The notes: generated by a model from the letters alone, not told the origin. Shown: positions 12,101-22,590, numbered from the stretch's first letter. The stretch: 64,000 nt of DNA from Membranipora membranacea (GCA_914767715.1 OU612065.1:9674001-9738000), one strand, 5' to 3'. Made by a program: numbers and translations.

Positions 12101-13241
12101 ATTGGTCCATCGATCGTTCGATACTCGACTTTTACCTGTCCAACACACCGATAATCCAGTTCTTTTCCAACTGATCACTTTCAATATTCACATAATAATC
12201 ATCACTTACCCCGGCTACTTCAAATATTCTTTGAACAGCAGCAGAGATCTCTGGTCCTATTCCATCCCCGGGTATGAGTGTAACAGTCTGCTTCTGTAAA
12301 ACAAAGTAAATTTATGAGAAACACAATCTGGAAAATCCAAGTTCCATCATGGTAAAGAAAGAATATTTGAACAGCACAATATAGCACAAAGCAGTTAGTG
12401 TTGAACAGATTACAGCAAACAATTACCTTGGTACCAGGATCCAGGGGTAAATTATGAGCCAATTTAGGCTTAGGAGGCTATAGCAGGGAGAGAGAGCGGT
12501 AAAACTGTACAGTATCAATACTTGAGCGTTGAGGGATATCAACATCAATGTCATTTATATTGACAACAGTACAGAACAGAACTGTTCATTCCACAATTTA
12601 ACAATTGCAATAATAAAAATAACTAAAGGCACAGGCAGATAGCCTGTTTTGCTAAAATAAACTAACTATGGCTTGTTCCTCAGCCAGGCATTCTCATATA
12701 TATTGTTTTAAGCGTCTGTTAGACCAGTCACCCAGTATATATGATAGACTGTATCTCGTGAACCAAGAAGTAGATAATGTCATGGTATGACCTCTCACCA
12801 ATCACAACGAGAAAAAAAAACTTTCAGTACTTACAGATGAGTAAGGTCGACTCTGTAATAGCTTCGAGAATTCATTCAGCTACAGTAGAGAGAAATATGA
12901 TGTTCTGAATAGGAAAATGTGGGTGTAGCGATGAGGCTCGCCAAATTATTATGACACAGCCATATGCTTGTTTTCCAAAACCACAATAATGACAGTAATA
13001 AGCTAATCGAAAGTTTGGTCATAGTCGAACCCAAAGAACGTAAAACCACATATTACTGCACTAATCTATTCTCGGTTTGCAGAAAAGTTGGTTGGTACAC
13101 ACAGGGTCCCACCAATACCCAGTAAAGGATAGTGGGATTCCAACTGCAGGCCTTATTTATAGTTATCTAGTTATAAGTTATAATACGTACCTGTCCCTTT
13201 CGTAAAACCCTTCGTAGACTAGATGCTAAATTACTGGCCAT
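9187..13241 (-). CDS. IDH3A: isocitrate dehydrogenase [NAD] subunit alpha, mitochondrial
   Basis: Twelve exons: 13191-13241, 12835-12879, 12427-12477, 12210-12293, 11889-12061, 11286-11415, 10958-11091, 10453-10555, 10208-10272, 9949-10033, 9556-9708, 9187-9267. They give 384 residues (human 366). The catalytic alpha subunit of the TCA-cycle NAD-dependent enzyme converts isocitrate to 2-oxoglutarate in the matrix. The first ~33 residues are rich in Arg, Ser and Leu without acidic clusters, as expected of a mitochondrial presequence. The nucleotide/isocitrate fold starts [15 protein letters not shown]. The decarboxylating-dehydrogenase signature [19 protein letters not shown] is at 272-290, with the metal-binding aspartates 276 and 280. 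HGTAPDIAG and [15 protein letters not shown] follow. The C-terminus ends [21 protein letters not shown]-like, as in animal alpha subunits. A 3' splice site lies 12 nt before the ATG. Confidence 0.98.
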
Positions 13242-13605
13242 TGCTGCCTCAGACTGGAAAGAAAAGAGATATTGGAGTCAATAATCACAATTTCAGGTTT
13301 CATAATGGGGTTTTGCTGAGACAAATTTTTTGTCGATCCCTTTTTTTAATTACATCATAGAGAGAAATCCTTGATCAATGAAAGCGCTGTTTGGTACAAA
13401 GACTATTGGCCTAGCAAATTGAGATATCACCTAGGTATAAATGCGCCTAGTATCCAATTTTTGCAAGTTAATTATTCAACAAAATGGCTCTATAATGGAT
13501 CAATGAGTTACCCAACTTACGAGCCTTGAAGCCCAGACAGTGAGAAACTATATCAACCAATCCCGAAACCCATGTCCATACCTACCATTAATGAAATATG
13601 TAGTA

Positions 13606-13880
13606 TCCTGGCTACCTGTAACAGTACCATATTGCTAATATGTTGGCTCTGATTGGCTGGTGGGTGAGAGAGAGCCAATGCCAGGTCAGCTGGTACATTC
13701 CTAAAAGTGCCTAATTATATGTAGTGAATGCAAAAGTAATTTTTTTCACCTTAACTGTATCTCAAAATGTACTTTTACAGTTACCTGGCTATAGTTTAGT
13801 GCACTTTCCCACCAAACATCCAATCAGATCAGGGCCAACACATTCGGCTACTACAGGGTACTGTTACTAGCTAACTAAGG
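13606..13880. mobile_element. foldback (MITE-like) element upstream of IDH3A
   Basis: The left segment (about 13617-13670, GTAACAGTACC ... ATGTTGGCTCTGATTGG ... GGTGGG) is an imperfect inverted copy of the right segment (about 13805-13868, CCCACCAAACATCCAATC ... GGCCAACACATTCGG ... GGTACTGTTAC). Pairing continues inward with gaps (CCAGGTCAGCTGGTACATT against its counterpart near 13775-13795). There is no coding capacity. It lies about 360 bp before the IDH3A start, in the promoter side of the gene. No clear target duplication was seen. Confidence 0.6.
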
Positions 13881-14419
13881 TGTTTGCTCTGATCAAGGAG
13901 CTGGAATTTCTTCCGTTAATTCAGATTAATCATTCTGAGCCGACAATTGTGTAACACAATAATATGCCTATATATGCCTATATTTCTTATTCTAATCCTA
14001 TCATAGGTATGATATTGATAGTAGACCAAGGAGCATGATCAAATTTGAAGTTTGACTGATCGGCTGGTGAAAGGCTGTGACTCACCACTAGAATGGGGGC
14101 AAATTGAATAAAACCAAAGAGTTAACTTAGTTATGAGGAATTCTTGGGCTGGCAGAACAACACTCATTATTAGTTAGTCTGTCTTGATAACCTGTTTTTG
14201 GAGACCACACAGCTCAAAAACACTCAGCTCACATAAAACCACCTGCACAACACTTGGTATAGGTTGGTTCCGTCAGCTGATTGAATTGATGATGAAGAGC
14301 TAGTTCAAATAGTAGGTGCTAGGAGTGCAAAAAAGGGCTCCAACACTCACTCTAAGTCAGTCTAAGACTAATGTAACACTAACAGCAAGCAGCAATGGTG
14401 TTCAGGAGCAAGGCATCTT

Positions 14420-14478
14420 GAGTTACAAGCATGTCCAGTCCAGTATCAACCACATGATACTGGACATGTTTGTAACTC
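14420..14478. repeat. near-perfect hairpin flanked by direct repeats
   Basis: GAGTTACAAGCATGTCCAGT on the left pairs with the segment ending ACATGTTTGTAACTC on the right, and AGTATCA with TGATACT inside, so a stem of over 20 bp is formed with few mismatches and a loop of about 6 nt. GTGTTCAGGAG occurs on both sides (14399-14409 and 14509-14519), which may be a target duplication around a ~100 bp miniature insertion. Confidence 0.55.
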
Positions 14479-14544
14479 CAGATACCTATGAGTATGAGTA
14501 GTATGACTGTGTTCAGGAGGCATTATGACTGGGTTTGCTACATA

Positions 14545-15928
14545 GTAAACTTACTTACATCTTACATCAAAAACGACATCAGCATAGCCAGCAAAATGTT
14601 AGAACACATCGTGACGAGCCACCTAATGAAGTTTGTGGAGGGCAACAACATCCTATGCCCTACCCAACACGGCTTCCGCAGCAACCTTAGCTGTGAAACA
14701 CAATTAGTAGAACTGGTTGCAGATGTGTCTAAAGAACTGGACAACGGCAAAGAAGTGGATGCATGTGTGTTAGACTTTAGCAAAGCTTTTGATAAAGTAA
14801 ACCATGCTAAACTTATTCGAAAGCTAGAAACTGTTGGTGTCAGCAAACAGTTAACTGAGTGGACCGCAGAATTCCTCAGAGACCGCTCACAACCTGTAAT
14901 CCTACAAGGTACAAAGTCTGAGTGGTGCCCTGTCACATCAAGGCTCGGTTGTCGGCCCGTCGCTGTTCCTACTATACATCAACGACCTGCCATCAGCCGT
15001 CAGATCTAAAGTGAGACTATTTGCCGGTGACACTATAATCTACACAACTACCGACAAATCTGACCAACTTCAACGAGACCTCCTCTCCCTCGAAGACTGG
15101 GAAACCAAATGGGATATGAAATTCCATCCTGCTAAGTGTGAGACTATCCGGTTCAGCCGTAAGAGATCCAAGGCAACCACCATGCCCTATTGCCTCTATG
15201 ATGAAGAGATATCTCTAGTCCACTCCATCAAGTACCTAGGTGTTAGGTTACAAAGTGACCTAAAATGGCACTCACACATCACGCAGATCACAGCCAAAGC
15301 CTCAACCATTCTTGGATTTGTGAGACGAACCATTCCACCCCAATCTACTGTCCTCCGTGCCAGAGCATACAAGCAACTGGTCAGACCGGTGCTCGAGTAC
15401 GCATCCTGTGCTTGGGACCTACTACCAAAGACGCTATCCAAAGATGTAGAAGCGGTACAGAGAAGATCGGCCAGGACGGTCCTTAACATCCCCCGGACCA
15501 GCCATACTTCGACCACAGCCCTTCTACAGAAATTGGATTGGAAACCACTGGCTGAGAGGAGAGAGAGAAGGCGCACCTGTATGTTCAGGGCGATGCACTA
15601 CGGGGAGATCAACACCGACATCTCCAATTATGTATCGCTATCCGACTGCAAGCATAGTAGCCGACGACATGGCAAACAATACAGAGTAGAGCGCCATAGA
15701 ACTAAAGCTCACATGGCAACTTTCTTCATCTCGACTAGCAAGATTTGGAATGATCTTAACAGGACGGACAGACTCCTCTGCTCCCCCGGTTAACCCTGCC
15801 CTCCCATTCCTTGCCCTGACCTGGATACCTTGACCTTGGAAATGTTAACGGACATATGGCTAGCAACATTACCGGAGTCTTCAAACCTACCTGAAGATTA
15901 TGTCGGCAAGTACCAAGTAAGTAAGTAT
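14545..15928 (+). mobile_element. 5'-truncated, inactivated non-LTR retrotransposon (CR1/Jockey-like reverse transcriptase)
   Basis: Two adjacent open frames are the two halves of one reverse transcriptase. The first (about 14560-14940) shows SKMLEHIV, NNILCPTQHGFR, SCETQLVELV and the YxDFSKAFDKV-type block (DFSKAFDKVNHAKLI). The second (14942-15793) shows SLFLLYINDLPSAVRSK, the active-site block, IKYLGVRLQSDLKWHSHI, RPVLEYASCAWD and a C-terminal FFISTSKIWNDL. The frames are offset by a deletion at about 14941 that removes the block before GSVVGP. The active-site motif usually FADD reads FAGD (15020-15031), losing a catalytic Asp. Tail: AAGT repeats at about 15917-15927. The endonuclease half is missing. 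Confidence 0.85.
14566..15793 (+). pseudogene. reverse transcriptase ORF2 remnant, frameshifted
   Basis: Coding remnant inside the retrotransposon. It is broken at about 14941 by a small deletion and frame change, so no full-length product can be made. The second part ends in a stop at 15791-15793. The aspartate pair of the polymerase active site is reduced to one. Codon-level similarity to the CR1/Jockey group is still plain, so the copy is not extremely old. Confidence 0.8.
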
Positions 15929-16149
15929 CACGCTAGACCGCCTAGGGGGGGGGCGTAAGGGGCGTGCCTCAGTTTTTGGACAATGTTCCAGAATACCATC
16001 CCATGGGTAGGGCATTTGGGTTCAGAGTGGGTACATGTACCCATCCAGTAGGGCATCAGTAGTATTGTCCTCTGATTGTCCTTAGATTTTCATATCCCGT
16101 ATTGTCTGGGGCAGAAAACTGTAGTATGGGGCTGGTTTATTATTTTATC

Positions 16150-16575
16150 ATAGGATGCCGAGTGCAGGGTGGGCCTCCTATCTTGACAGTACCTTATGTA
16201 GGAGCTTTACCCTGGATTTCTTCCGCCAAATAACTAGCTGTTCCAGCTGCAATTTCTCCTTTGCTTCCGTAACACTCCTCCTCCCCTTCAGTCCACAGAT
16301 CATTCTCACACCTTGGTTTTGCACAATCTCGAGTGCCTCGATCTCCCTCTTTGTGGAAGGATCCCAGGCACGGGAAGCATATTCCAGATGAGGAAGGCAG
16401 AGAGACTTGTATGCAATCAGTCTGGCTCTCTCCGGTGCCCAGTAGAGAGCTCGTCTGATCATCCCAATCTGCTTTCTGGCACTGCAGATTTTGTCGGCTA
16501 TGTATGTGGTCAGTGAACTTTAGGTCTGACTGCAGTATCAGCTTGCCGGTCCTAACTTCCCAGACCAATGTATGA
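16150..16575 (-). mobile_element. reverse transcriptase fragment of a second non-LTR retrotransposon (minus strand)
   Basis: On the minus strand a first frame (about 16568-16480) shows a QSDLKFTDHIHS-like segment. After a frame change, a second frame (about 16510-16180) shows KQIGMIRRALYWAP, YKSLCLPHLEYASRAWDP and REIEALEIVQNQGVR, the region after the polymerase active site of LINE reverse transcriptases. It is a different family from the element at 14545-15928, judged by the poor match. Both ends are truncated. Confidence 0.75.
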
Positions 16576-16576
16576 G

Positions 16577-16594
16577 CAAGGAGTTAGACTCCTT
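16577..16594. repeat. AAGGAGT-family palindrome
   Basis: AAGGAGT and ACTCCTT overlap around the short spacer TAG at 16578-16594, next to the edge of the retrotransposon fragment. Confidence 0.45.
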
Positions 16595-16664
16595 AGTATG
16601 AGAGACCGATGAATGTATATTTTACCTGTAATAGCCGTCTTGAGTTAGGTACAGAATGAGATAG

Positions 16665-16690
16665 AAAAATTACACTTACTTACTTGGTCA
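16665..16690 (-). repeat. ACTT microsatellite, possible retrotransposon tail
   Basis: Read on the minus strand this is GACCAAGTAAGTAAGTG, close to the ACCAAGTAAGTAAGTAT tail of the plus-strand element ending at 15928. It is probably the end of a very short copy of the same family in the opposite orientation. Confidence 0.4.
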
Positions 16691-16983
16691 AGACTGGTAT
16701 TCCTCGCTACACAATGTGAATGTGTATCGGTAATAGCTAGCCTAGCCTGTGGTCTTATGTCTAATACACCCAATAACAGTTCTCCCTCAAGTATAGACAA
16801 ATCTTCCCCTAATAAATAGAACTTACACTTTTTATGACTGTCAAATCAGATGTACTATACCGGCTCGAAATGAGGGTTTTCCAGGTTTAAGGTTTATCTT
16901 TTGGTTTTCTAATAGACATCACAATAAAAGTGGATACAACTCCTTTCTTCATCATGCTGATTTGATCGGTGCGTGCCCTCTTG

Positions 16984-16998
16984 CTTCCTTTCTTTTCC
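16984..16998 (+). promoter_or_regulatory. 5'-TOP-like pyrimidine tract of RPS28
   Basis: CTTCCTTTCTTTTCC, 15 uninterrupted pyrimidines about 28 nt before the ATG, has the position and composition of the 5' terminal oligopyrimidine tract that puts ribosomal protein mRNAs under growth (mTOR) control. The transcription start itself cannot be seen. Confidence 0.5.
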
Positions 16999-17025
16999 AA
17001 AAAAATATTTTTGAGTCAACTCAAA

Positions 17026-18859
17026 ATGGATAAAACTGCTGGAGCACAAGGTGTCAAAATGGCTAGGGTAAGTGACCAAAACAGACTTATTGACTGTAAA
17101 AGGATAAAAATATGATATATAACAAGACCAGGTGGAACTATTTTATAAATTAGGATAACTTGAATGAATAACTTCATTCAAAAATACAATCATCAACTCG
17201 TCACTCACTGACTCATTCAGTCACTCTCACTACTACTCTAGTAGTCTACTAGACTACCACATTTACTGACTTTGGTTTTGGGGGGATGGGAAGGATAGAA
17301 GCCCTCTCAGTTTATCATAATTGTTAACCTTCTCAGATCATTTTTCCAATGGCGACTGATCAAGTTTTTGCAATGATCTGAAAAACTCAACAGTTTAGTC
17401 AAGGAGTACTCCTTGCTAGTAGTAGTGTATGCATCTATCCTTCCCTACCTCCCCTCTCCCTACACAAAGCCCACAGTCAGCAAATGCGACAGTCTTAGAT
17501 ATGCTCGCTAGCTACTCACCAAACATGCACATATCCGATATGCCGAGTCGGAATTTTAACCCGTCCCAAGTATAGTATGTATAAATAATGTATCAAGACA
17601 AATGTCATACATACTCACAGGCCTTATCCTATATATAATAGTTGGTGCGAGTCATGTGGGTGAATGTGTCAGACCAGTGGTCATGTCCACAGGACTCGAT
17701 AACCACTGAACTTCCACAAACTTCAGAAGAAAAGAGCTGTCTATTGCCATATATATATGTATACATATAGGCACTAACTTGGTATTTTCAAGCATGAAGA
17801 TCGTCAACAAGCCGAAGTTTTTTACCGGGCAGTGAGTGATTATGTACTTATCAGCCATCCAGATGCTTTGGTGTTTATGAATGGATGGGACTGAATAAGT
17901 ACATCTGACTGATGCTTACCAATCCCGCCTTGAGAATTAAGCGTGGAAGTTATCCACCTGGAATGGAAGTTAATATCCCCTAAGCTGGCTTCTTACTCTA
18001 TTCTATCTTCTCTTTTTCTAAGTAAATGGATAGGCCTACAAGCCTCAATTTCTTGCACATTAAATCAGTAGGCTCATGTTCTCTTACTGAAATAAATAGA
18101 TCAGGTCGCATAGCACAGGAGTATATACACCTAAATTGTGACTATCTTCAATCCATAACTCACAACACACATTAGATTTGTTACCCAAAATTATATACAT
18201 ATATCCCTCAAAATCCAATATATCTTGACATCGTTGACAAAGCCTTTTCCATATTGTTTCACATGTGAAATTTAACTCTCAAATAAAATTGCCTCTGCCT
18301 GATATGTGGATATAGATCATAGATCGTTGTCTTATTAGCTATTGGATCCAGAATTCACTTATACTAACGGTTTTTTTTTCTTGGCGCTTACAGGTGATCA
18401 AGGTCCTCGGCCGAACTGGATCACAGGGACAGTGTACCCAGGTAAGCTTTTTGTGGAACATGATATTTCCTCTTCTCATAATTTTCTGATTCTTTAGTGA
18501 ATATCATGATGGTAAAATGTAAACCACATTCTTGACATATCAGTAAAAATGGAGCAGCGCTTGAGTATAACATTCTCCATTGAACCTTCATCTGATATCA
18601 GCTGCGGTATGGTATTCTTAGGAGTAAGTGTAGCCCCCACATCCATGCACTGGTATTAGTATGTGTGTGTGTGTTTAACAATGAACTGTAGACAACCTCA
18701 CATAAAATAATAGTTGTTTGTATGAATTTGTTATAGGTTAGAGTAGAGTTTCTCGATGAGAGTAACCGATCAATCATCAGGAATGTAAAGGGCCCAGTTA
18801 GAGAGGGAGATATCCTTACACTTCTCGAGACAGAAAGAGAAGCCAGAAGGTTACGATAA
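17026..18859 (+). CDS. RPS28: 40S ribosomal protein S28 (eS28)
   Basis: Three coding exons, 17026-17067, 18394-18441 and 18737-18859, joined in frame to 70 residues (human 69). The sequence [35 protein letters not shown] and the C-terminus EREARRLR are nearly invariant in eS28, a small OB-fold protein at the mRNA exit/P-site region of the small subunit. The first ten residues differ from vertebrates, as is usual for this family. A splice donor straight after the stop (CCCG|GTATGT at about 18869) and an acceptor at about 19180 suggest a 3' UTR intron, as in vertebrate RPS28. Intron 1 (1.3 kb) is long for the gene and was checked by eye for box C/D signals without success. Confidence 0.97.
17400..17415. 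repeat. perfect 16 bp palindrome in RPS28 intron 1
   Basis: CAAGGAGTACTCCTTG is its own inverse complement. It is the cleanest member of the AAGGAGT/ACTCCTT family. Confidence 0.6.
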
Positions 18860-19273
18860 TTTCTCCCGGTATGTGTCTTTTGTAGTGAGTATTGACTTCT
18901 ATCTTTCATTATCGCTTGGATTTTTGATTTGGTGTTGGATGGATTCATGAGATCTAAGAATGTGCCTAACTAAACATAAGAGGTTTGTGTATCAGGATCA
19001 TGATTGAACTATCTTCTTCGCAAAATTTACCAGTCAAGTATGTTTGTGTCATAAAAAAATATCACTGATCTGTGTTTTCTGTGACCAATACAAACAAATT
19101 ATTACATTTACAGAATATATAAGATTTGGTGGCCGCAACAAAGGTACACATGTTTCAACATATGTTATTTTGTTTTCTAGGGATTCAGAGACACTGTTGA
19201 CTACGACCCTCCATCATGGTAATACGCGAGCAGTAATTTTTTGGGGTTTATTGTATAATTCTTTAATTGTTGC

Positions 19274-19279
19274 AATAAA
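19274..19279 (+). terminator. polyadenylation signal of RPS28
   Basis: AATAAA lies downstream of the inferred 3' UTR exon. The facing gene DCXR ends 169 bp further on. Confidence 0.7.
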
Positions 19280-19447
19280 CTATATAAAACATCCAAAGCT
19301 CTTCTGTCTCTTTCTATCATAACGAGTTGATTGTTGAGTTAGTAATACTAATGAACACAGAAAGACAATATTTGTTGCTAATAGATACAAAACGCTATAT
19401 TATTCTTATCGGCCTTCCATCACTCAATACTGATCCGATCAGAGTAT

Positions 19448-20182
19448 TTAGCAAGCTGTAAATCCACCATCGATCGGTAAGGACACTCCTGTAATCATTG
19501 ATGCTTTATCGCTAAGTAGAAACAATACTGGGTTGGCCACTTCAATTGCGTCACCAAATCTACCCAACGGAATTCTGTCGGTCATCCACTTAGCTTTTAC
19601 TGGATCTGACCAGCCAACCATTGACATTGCTGTAGTAATCACTGTAGGGTTAACTGTATTTACGCGTATGTTTTTTGGCCCCAGCTCTAAAGCCATGACC
19701 CTTGTAGCAGCATCTAGTGCTCCTTTTGATGCCGAGTACACTATGTGATCCCCCAAGGCAACCATGGAAGCTTGGCTGGATATGTTGACTATGGAGCCTG
19801 CCACTCCCCGCTTTGCCATGTTCTCTGAAATAACCTGTATGATGTTGATAACAGCCTTCACATTGATGCTCATCATAACATCGATATCTTCTGGTTTGAT
19901 TTTCTCAAGAGGCTCACATACAGCCACAGCAGCATTATTTACTAGCAGATCAATGTCTCCCACAGCATCAAGAATCTCTTTGGTCTTGACCCAATTACTG
20001 ACATCGCAGTTGATTATCTCCACACTCGGCTGGTCAGCTTTTAGTGAATCCAAATCTGCTTGTGTTCTGCCGAGAACCACAACAGTTGCCCCACATTTCA
20101 ACAGCTGTACCACAATTTCTCTTCCAATACCTTTTCCTCCTCCTGTCACAAGCGCTCTCTTTCCATGAAAACTTATCTCCAT
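19448..20182 (-). CDS. DCXR: L-xylulose reductase / dicarbonyl reductase (short-chain dehydrogenase), intronless
   Basis: A single uninterrupted frame of 244 residues, exactly the length of human DCXR. It is an SDR enzyme that uses NADPH to reduce L-xylulose to xylitol and also alpha-dicarbonyls. The cofactor motif TGGGKGIG is at 13-20. The following RTQADLDSL carries the Arg39 that selects NADPH. NNAA is at 82-85, Asn107, and the catalytic Ser136, Tyr149 (YSASK) and Lys153 are in their family positions. NPTVI and WSDPVKAK are DCXR-type, and the C-terminus is GGFTAC, as in DCXR. All other large genes here have introns; this one has none in the coding region, but a strong 3' splice site (TTGATTGCAG) ends one base before the ATG, so a 5' UTR intron or trans-splicing is likely. 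It converges on RPS28. Confidence 0.95.
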   Translation of the reverse strand: MEISFHGKRALVTGGGKGIGREIVVQLLKCGATVVVLGRTQADLDSLKADQPSVEIINCDVSNWVKTKEILDAVGDIDLLVNNAAVAVCEPLEKIKPEDIDVMMSINVKAVINIIQVISENMAKRGVAGSIVNISSQASMVALGDHIVYSASKGALDAATRVMALELGPKNIRVNTVNPTVITTAMSMVGWSDPVKAKWMTDRIPLGRFGDAIEVANPVLFLLSDKASMITGVSLPIDGGFTAC

Positions 20183-20297
20183 CCTGCAATCAAATCGTCA
20201 TTTGGTAATGTTAAGTATATTTCTACTCCGGTTTATCATTACTAGTACATCTACAGGAGTTGCATTCTCTTCATTATTTGGAAATGAATTCTCTGAT

Positions 20298-20349
20298 ATC
20301 AGTGTTCCACCTAGGTGTAACAGTTGTTGCTCCTTGGTGGAACACTGAT
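20298..20349. repeat. hairpin with perfect 14 bp arms
   Basis: ATCAGTGTTCCACC (20298-20311) and GGTGGAACACTGAT (20336-20349) are exact inverse complements around a 24 nt loop. It lies 116 bp upstream of the DCXR start codon, so it could sit in the DCXR promoter or 5' leader intron. It could be a transposon footprint. Confidence 0.6.
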
Positions 20350-20769
20350 TTCCACACATGGAACAGCATCATAAAATGCATTTAGCACATGGTACTGGAC
20401 CATATAACAGCTAGCTAGCTAACAATAGCTAGTGGATATCATGGGATACAATGGTAAATGCCACCATTTGTGAAGATGTGATTTATGTTATTTTAGGTCA
20501 GTGTTTTTTTAACCAATTTTAATACATGCATAGTGATTAATTAAGGTTGGTGCAGTGATATATCTCTGCGCATGGATAGGCTTCTTGGATTCAAAAAGGT
20601 CACAGGTGGTGGATTAGACAGCCTTGCAAAAGTAATGTTTGACATTTCCCCAACTGTTGGGACGGTGTTGTGGGCACGCATAGACTGTCTCGACCACTGA
20701 CCCTTATTTTTTATGAAGGAGACGAGTAAAAATAATGTTAGTTGTTACATGTGCTTCACATCACCTTGA

Positions 20770-20890
20770 ACATGTTTGTTCCCTCTGTGGTGGCGAAGGG
20801 ATATATTACATATGTTTGGTATCAAGCCGCGGCGCCTCGATACCAAACATTTGCCATATCCCGCCGCAGAGAGAACTAACTTGTTCTACA
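20770..20890. repeat. compound hairpin element, copy 1
   Basis: The inner stem ATGTTTGGTATC (20812-20823) / GATACCAAACAT (20839-20850) is perfect. The outer stem CTCTGTGGTGGCGAAGGGATAT (from 20783) pairs imperfectly with the inverse of ATATCCCGCCGCAGAG (20856-20871). The loop is GC-rich (GCCGCGGCGCC), unlike its surroundings. Confidence 0.5.
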
Positions 20891-21374
20891 CATCACCTAG
20901 ATGCACTCTATCTATATCAAGTAGGATTATTGTTATTTATTACTCCTTGTCTATCTATATTATTGTGATCCCTATCATTACACATTTTGTTCTGTCCCGT
21001 CCCATAGCTACCTTAGTGAGAAAGTCTAGTCCAATCCAAACCTAAAACAAAGATTTAGATGTGGTTTCAAACTCCAAAACTATTACAAGTTATGCAGAAG
21101 CTTCTCTCCTAGATTTGCAACTATAGATTTGCACATGGATGACCTTTCTCAATCAAGCTGACCTCTTCCAATGTCCTTGACCTATAGTGAGATCAAATTG
21201 TGTCATGTAATTTGGAGTTGTGCACTCATGCTTTCATGATTGAAAAGGAAGCATTTTTCTCAGTATTGAACCGCTACCTGATCGGAGCAGGCAGAATGTT
21301 TCTTCAGAATTTTAAAACTCATTCTCAAAGATTTAGCTATTTTCATCTCAGACTATGCAGTGCACCAGGACTTG

Positions 21375-21505
21375 TCATTACCCTCTGTGGATATTGAGGG
21401 ATATTTAAAAACTCTGTCTCAACTCTCAAGGCACCTCGATACCAGATTTTTGCAATATGACTCTTCCCATTGCTCTGTCTCAGGAGAAAACAAACTTGTT
21501 CTAGA
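21375..21505. repeat. compound hairpin element, copy 2 (diverged)
   Basis: It shares with copy 1, in the same order, CCCTCTGTGG, GAGGGATAT, CACCTCGATACCA, TTTTTGC and ACAAACTTGTTCTA-like blocks, but the stem has decayed. Two copies in the same order 600 bp apart show this is a dispersed or locally duplicated element rather than a chance palindrome. Confidence 0.45.
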
Positions 21506-22590
21506 GTTACACAGCAAGTATTGATATGGAATAAATTGATCATTATTATATTATCATACTATAACTCAGTGACTGCAAGCAAGTGATAAATACTGAGTTT
21601 GATGTGAACAGGGAAGGTATCCCACCCTTCTTGTTGTGAACCGTTTTAACTCAGTTGTCTGCTCATGGAAACTGAAAAGACAACTCTTGGCACATTTATT
21701 GAGGCGCTCAAGGATTTTAATTGTGTCACTTACTTGCCCTGTAGAATGACACCCAAGGCTTCTATTCCCCATTTGTGATACCCGGGAGGGAGGAAAATGG
21801 CGTTTTAATGATGGCGTTTTAATCTTGAGTAAACCTTGAAAGGGCCTTAATAGTGTTATTGCTGCAGCCTTTTTTGGTTTTAGAGTTGATGATTGTTGAT
21901 GATAAACCTATTTTATATGACACAGCTATTTTCAACATATTATTTTAAGCTAGTATAATGTTACAGCTTCTAACTTCTTCAACATCAAACTATTCTTGGT
22001 AGCTGTGGTAGTGTCTATACAGGGTTTGCGAGTTTTGGTGATGAAGGTATTCTGCAATAGTATTGTATGTATGTAGCTTTATTTCGACCATGAGAATATT
22101 AAAATACGGGGACATTCAGAATTACCATTACAGGTCTTCTGGTGTAAAAAAATGGAGAGAGCGGTCAAAAAATAAAATGAATACCCTTCCCACTCCCCTC
22201 CCCCATAATATCTGCTTAGTTGTGGCTATCACCATCAAATCTATCCTCACTGCTGTTTTTTCTACTTAGCCTCAACTGCAACTATAATGTTGGAGTTGGA
22301 TGTGTGAGCGCACCTTTATTTTGTACTGATTCTCCCTAGCCCACTTAATTAGAAACCGAATGGAACATCTGCTGACTCAACAGAAATTCAGATTTTGTAA
22401 CACAGCATATTCTGCATGATAAATGTGCAAAATATATTTGAGGGTCTGCACTTAGCCACAACTCCTTTCAATATCTAGATAACTCATTCCAAGGATGGAT
22501 AGCGGTTTTGGCTTTTGTCTCAATGTTGTAGAGAATATGGTTTCCAGGCATAATCCCCTTATTTTAAATGATCAATCTGGCCAGTTGTAA

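Noticed and set aside
14562-15576. Minus-strand open frames of 124 and 126 codons
   Set aside because: Antisense of the reverse transcriptase remnant, rich in Ser and Leu, as expected of a shadow.
17068-18736. Possible intronic snoRNAs in RPS28
   Set aside because: Ribosomal protein introns often host them, but no box C (RUGAUGA) paired with box D (CUGA) at a fitting distance was found by eye.
19533-20168. Plus-strand open frames of 71 and 134 codons
   Set aside because: Antisense shadows of the DCXR coding region.
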